Shown here: piece by piece, positions 5,477 through 8,247 of the stretch
How positions within the stretch are numbered: position 1 is the stretch's first letter
How the letters are laid out: each line of letters opens with the position of its first letter
DNA from: Campylobacterota bacterium
GTDB taxonomy: Bacteria > Campylobacterota > Campylobacteria > Campylobacterales > JAADDG01
Reading direction: 5' to 3'
Assembly: GCA_013154075.1 (NCBI GenBank)
Contig: JAADDG010000223.1
Span: forward strand, 1 to 8,247
Length of the DNA stretch: 8,247 nt
The notes under the pieces: generated by a model
What the model was told of the DNA's origin: nothing
The model's input: only the letters and a program-made list of their open reading frames with translations
Databases searched by the model: none
Program-made: the position numbers and the translations under genes

Positions 5477-7060
5477 TTATAGCTGAGGACCGGCTTTTGA
5501 ATAGTCAAAATCCGCATCTTTTGTTTGATATTTTTTGAAATTCTCTATAAAAAGCTTAGCTAAATGGTTTCTTGTTCTGATATATTCGTCCTTATCCGCC
5601 CATGCGTTTTTAGGATTGAGTATTTTTGGATCTACACCTTTTAGAGTCTTTGGAAAATGGAGTCCGAAAACATCCGTCTTATCAAACTCGCTCTCTTTTA
5701 TACTTCCGTCAAGTATGGCGTTTATACAAGCTCTTGTAGCTTTTAGATCCATTCTTTTACCAACACCGTAAGCTCCTCCGGTCCAACCGGTATTTACAAG
5801 ATAAACGTCTACGTTGTGTTTTTCTATCTTCTCTCCCAAAAGCTTAGCGTAAACGGTAGGATGAAGAGGCAAGAAAGCCTCTCCGAAACATGCGCTGAAA
5901 GTAGCCACGGGCTCTGTTATTCCCCTCTCGGTTCCCGCAACTTTCGCGGTATATCCGCTTAGAAAATAGTACATAGCCTGCTCTTTCGTAAGTTTGGATA
6001 CCGGAGGCAACACCCCAAAAGCGTCCGCACTCAAAAAGATAATATTTTTAGGATGAGGCCCCATTAGGCTCTCTTCATGATTTACGATATGAAAAATCGG
6101 ATAAGAGACTCTCGTATTTTCGGTTTTCGAAGCGTCGTTGAAATCTACTTTTCCGTTTTCGTCCGCAACTACGTTTTCCAAAAGGGCGTTTTTCTTGATA
6201 GCTCCGTAAATCTCAGGCTCTTTCTCGGGATCCAAACCTATACACTTAGCGTAACATCCGCCCTCAAAATTAAAAACTCCCTCATCGTCCCATCCGTGCT
6301 CGTCATCTCCGATAAGCCTTCTGTTAGGATCGGCGGAAAGCGTGGTTTTTCCCGTTCCGGATAGTCCGAAAAACAGAGCCGTATCGTTATCTTTTCCGAT
6401 ATTTGCGGAACAGTGCATAGGAAGTTTTCCCTCAAGAGGCAGCCAATAGTTCATCATAGAAAAGATTCCCTTTTTCATCTCTCCGCCATACCATGTTCCG
6501 CCGATTATCGCTACATTGTCCTCTATATTGAAAACTACGAAAACTTCGGAGTTTAGTCCGTGCTCTTTCCATTTTTCGTTAGTTACCTTAGCGGCGTTAT
6601 ACATAATGAAATCGGGCTCGAAATCTTTAAGCTCCTCTTCGGTAGGTCTTATAAACATATTTTTTACAAAGTGAGCTTGCCAAGCTATTTCGGTAACTAC
6701 TCTGATCTTCTTTCTGCTGCTTTTGCTCGCTCCCACAAAAACATCCATTATATAGATCTCTTTTCCGGAAAGCTCATCTCTTGCCTTTTGCAAAAGCTCC
6801 TCATAAATCTCTTTGGAAATAGGCTGATTGATCTCTCCCCAAGCTATATGTTTTTCTGAAGGAGGCTGTTTTACGAAATATTTATCTTTAGGACTTCTTC
6901 CGGTGAAAATTCCGGTATCCACCATCACGGCACCCAAATCCGAAAGCAATCCCTCTTTTTTCTCAAGCTCATGCTGATACAAAAGCTCATAGCTTGGATT
7001 ATGATAAATTTTTTTAATGTTTTTTAATCCTAATTTTTCCAAACCTTTAATTTCTGACAT
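5477..7060 (-). CDS. pckA: Phosphoenolpyruvate carboxykinase (ATP)
   Basis: This enzyme interconverts oxaloacetate + ATP and PEP + CO2 + ADP in the cytoplasm, linking C4 acids to gluconeogenesis or, in reverse, fixing CO2. The 527 residues match the usual ATP-type length. Visible marks are TGRSPKDKYFV (53-63) with the oxaloacetate-binding Arg, GGTWYGGEMKKGIFSMMNYW (187-206) with metal-binding Lys, the P-loop GLSGTGKTTLS (232-242), the second kinase motif LIGDDEHGW (249-257), ENTRVSYP (314-321), and the adenine-site stretch GTERGITEPVATFSACFGEA (376-395). All catalytic residues I can place are present. The ATG is preceded by a strong GGGGAG (complement of 7069-7074) at 8 bases. It lies 42 bases after oadB and 8 bases before argH, so an oadB-pckA-argH transcript is likely. 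The 42-base gap is AT-rich and shows no terminator or clear promoter. Confidence 0.97.
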   Translation of the reverse strand: MSEIKGLEKLGLKNIKKIYHNPSYELLYQHELEKKEGLLSDLGAVMVDTGIFTGRSPKDKYFVKQPPSEKHIAWGEINQPISKEIYEELLQKARDELSGKEIYIMDVFVGASKSSRKKIRVVTEIAWQAHFVKNMFIRPTEEELKDFEPDFIMYNAAKVTNEKWKEHGLNSEVFVVFNIEDNVAIIGGTWYGGEMKKGIFSMMNYWLPLEGKLPMHCSANIGKDNDTALFFGLSGTGKTTLSADPNRRLIGDDEHGWDDEGVFNFEGGCYAKCIGLDPEKEPEIYGAIKKNALLENVVADENGKVDFNDASKTENTRVSYPIFHIVNHEESLMGPHPKNIIFLSADAFGVLPPVSKLTKEQAMYYFLSGYTAKVAGTERGITEPVATFSACFGEAFLPLHPTVYAKLLGEKIEKHNVDVYLVNTGWTGGAYGVGKRMDLKATRACINAILDGSIKESEFDKTDVFGLHFPKTLKGVDPKILNPKNAWADKDEYIRTRNHLAKLFIENFKKYQTKDADFDYSKAGPQL

Positions 7061-7102
7061 TTTTTAATCTCCCCAAATTGATTTAAACTTCTTTATTAAA
7101 TT

Positions 7103-8247
7103 TTAAAAAACTGACAACAATATACCCGCCGCTATCGCGGAACCTATCACTCCCGCCACATTAGGCCCCATCGCATGCATCAAAAGCACATTAGTAGGAT
7201 CTTCCCTCATAGACTCCTTATTCACCACTCTCGCCGCCATAGGCACGGCACTTACACCGGCGGCTCCAATTAGCGGATTAATTTTATCTTTACTAAACTT
7301 ATTCAAAACTTTAGCCATCAAAACTCCGGCCGCGGTTCCTATCGCAAAAGCAAAAAGTCCCAAAACCAAAATACCCAAAGTCTTGGCATCTAGAAATTTA
7401 TCGGCCGCCAATTTAGACCCAACGGCCAATCCCAAAAAAATAGTCACTATATTTATCAAAGAGTTTTGCATGGTATCGGAAAGTCTTTGAGCGACTCCCG
7501 ACTCTTTTACGAAATTACCGAACGTAAAAGCCCCCACCAACGGAGTCGCTTCCGGAAGCAGAAGAATACAAAGCACTAAAAGCATCAGAGGAAAAACTAT
7601 CTTCTCAAGCTTAGATACCTCTCTAATCTGCTTCATCTTTATCTTTCTCTCCTCTTTAGTGGTAAGAGCTCTCATAATGGGAGGCTGAATCACCGGCACC
7701 AAAGCCATATAAGAGTATGCGGCCACCGCTATGGCTCCAAGCAGATCGGGAGCCAAATTCGCCGCCACATATATGGAAGTGGGACCGTCAGCCCCTCCTA
7801 TGATGCTGATAGCCGAAGCCTCCCTCAAAGTAAAATCGAAAATATCGGTAAACTGAGAGAGCGCCACGGCTCCTACCAGCGTTCCGAAAATCCCAAACTG
7901 TGCGGCGCCGCCCAAAATAGCCATTTTGGGATTTGCAAGCAGAGGTCCAAAATCGGTCATAGCGCCCACACCCATAAAAATTATAAGAGGAAAAAATTCG
8001 TTTTCTATACCGGCATGATACAAAACGCCCAAAAGTCCGTGCTCTCCCGTGAAATTGACTATCGGAATATTCGCCAAAAGTCCCCCGAAACCTATAGGAA
8101 TAAGCAAAAGAGGCTCAAAACCTTTGGCTACGGCAAGATAGAAAAGTACAAAAGATATGATTATCATTATCACTCTGCCGTAACTTTGAGAAAATTTGCT
8201 TATCTCCTCCCCTTGGCTATTTTTCACTCCCTCTCTTGGATTTAGGA
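7103..8247 (-). CDS. oadB: Na+-transporting (oxaloacetate-type) decarboxylase beta subunit, 5' end off window
   Basis: This multi-helix inner-membrane subunit couples decarboxylation of carboxybiotin to Na+ export, partnered by a biotin-bearing OadA/PycB-like subunit that I expect further upstream. With residues counted from the GTG at 8227, the Na+/catalytic positions known from Klebsiella OadB all line up: D147 in GGADGPTSIY (equivalent of D203), Y173 (Y229), N317, G321 and S326 in NPLIGAAGVSAVPMAARV (N373, G377, S382) and R333 (R389). Other marks are KGFEPLLLIPIGFG (35-48) and FMGVGAMTDFGPLLANPK (84-101). About ten hydrophobic segments are present. The frame stays open beyond the GTG to the right edge, and GAGGGA abuts the GTG with no spacing, so the gene probably begins outside the window. 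Whether the complex works as a Na+ pump on oxaloacetate or another acid cannot be told from this subunit alone. Confidence 0.93.
   Translation of the reverse strand, partial: LNPREGVKNSQGEEISKFSQSYGRVIMIIISFVLFYLAVAKGFEPLLLIPIGFGGLLANIPIVNFTGEHGLLGVLYHAGIENEFFPLIIFMGVGAMTDFGPLLANPKMAILGGAAQFGIFGTLVGAVALSQFTDIFDFTLREASAISIIGGADGPTSIYVAANLAPDLLGAIAVAAYSYMALVPVIQPPIMRALTTKEERKIKMKQIREVSKLEKIVFPLMLLVLCILLLPEATPLVGAFTFGNFVKESGVAQRLSDTMQNSLINIVTIFLGLAVGSKLAADKFLDAKTLGILVLGLFAFAIGTAAGVLMAKVLNKFSKDKINPLIGAAGVSAVPMAARVVNKESMREDPTNVLLMHAMGPNVAGVIGSAIAAGILLSVF

Noticed and set aside
6560..6859. 99-codon + strand frame opposite pckA, and similar frames at 673-927, 1114-1311, 4725-5027, 5535-5771 and 6077-6364
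   Set aside because: All lie antisense to strongly supported genes, lack good ribosome binding sites and show no recognisable domain.
1..8247. Search for CRISPR arrays, insertion sequences, tRNA/rRNA genes, attachment sites and defence genes
   Set aside because: No regularly spaced repeats, transposase or integrase motifs, tRNA-like cloverleaf or toxin/defence domains were seen; all long frames are accounted for by housekeeping or transport genes.

Overview
The window looks like ordinary chromosomal sequence from a member of the Campylobacterota (formerly Epsilonproteobacteria). The signs are an AT-rich genome with strong AGA/ATA codon preference, an OprD-like porin, a KamA-family protein of a type I associate with this phylum, and the order argH, pckA, then a carboxylase/decarboxylase subunit, which I recall from Campylobacter. 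The genus cannot be fixed from this window. I see no mobile element, CRISPR array, tRNA or rRNA, and no base-composition break that would suggest recent transfer.

Layout from left to right: (1) the 3' end of feoB (ferrous iron transporter, + strand, 5' end off the window), closed by a perfect 10-bp hairpin terminator that contains its stop codon; (2) a complete OprD-like outer-membrane porin on the - strand, with a signal peptide and a C-terminal phenylalanine; (3) a very AT-rich divergent promoter region of about 200 bases; (4) a + strand group made of a KamA-family radical SAM aminomutase, a MazG-like nucleotide pyrophosphohydrolase and an unlisted 59-residue membrane protein whose ribosome binding site lies inside the end of mazG; (5) a convergent junction with an imperfect hairpin; (6) a - strand cluster of argH (argininosuccinate lyase), pckA (ATP-type PEP carboxykinase) and oadB (Na+-pumping decarboxylase beta subunit, 5' end off the right edge), transcribed in the order oadB-pckA-argH.

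The - strand cluster is coherent metabolically. OadB belongs to a membrane complex that handles oxaloacetate/pyruvate with Na+ movement, PckA interconverts oxaloacetate and PEP, and ArgH releases fumarate, a C4 acid one hydration and one oxidation away from oxaloacetate.

The most interesting locus is the KamA-family gene. Its conserved coding region begins just after a good Shine-Dalgarno site placed over an ATA codon rather than ATG/GTG/TTG. Both aspartates that bind the lysine side chain in characterised lysine 2,3-aminomutase appear replaced (by Arg and Met), so 'lysine 2,3-aminomutase' may be the wrong substrate name. The alignments behind this are from memory and need checking. I did not find a clearly new multi-gene system.
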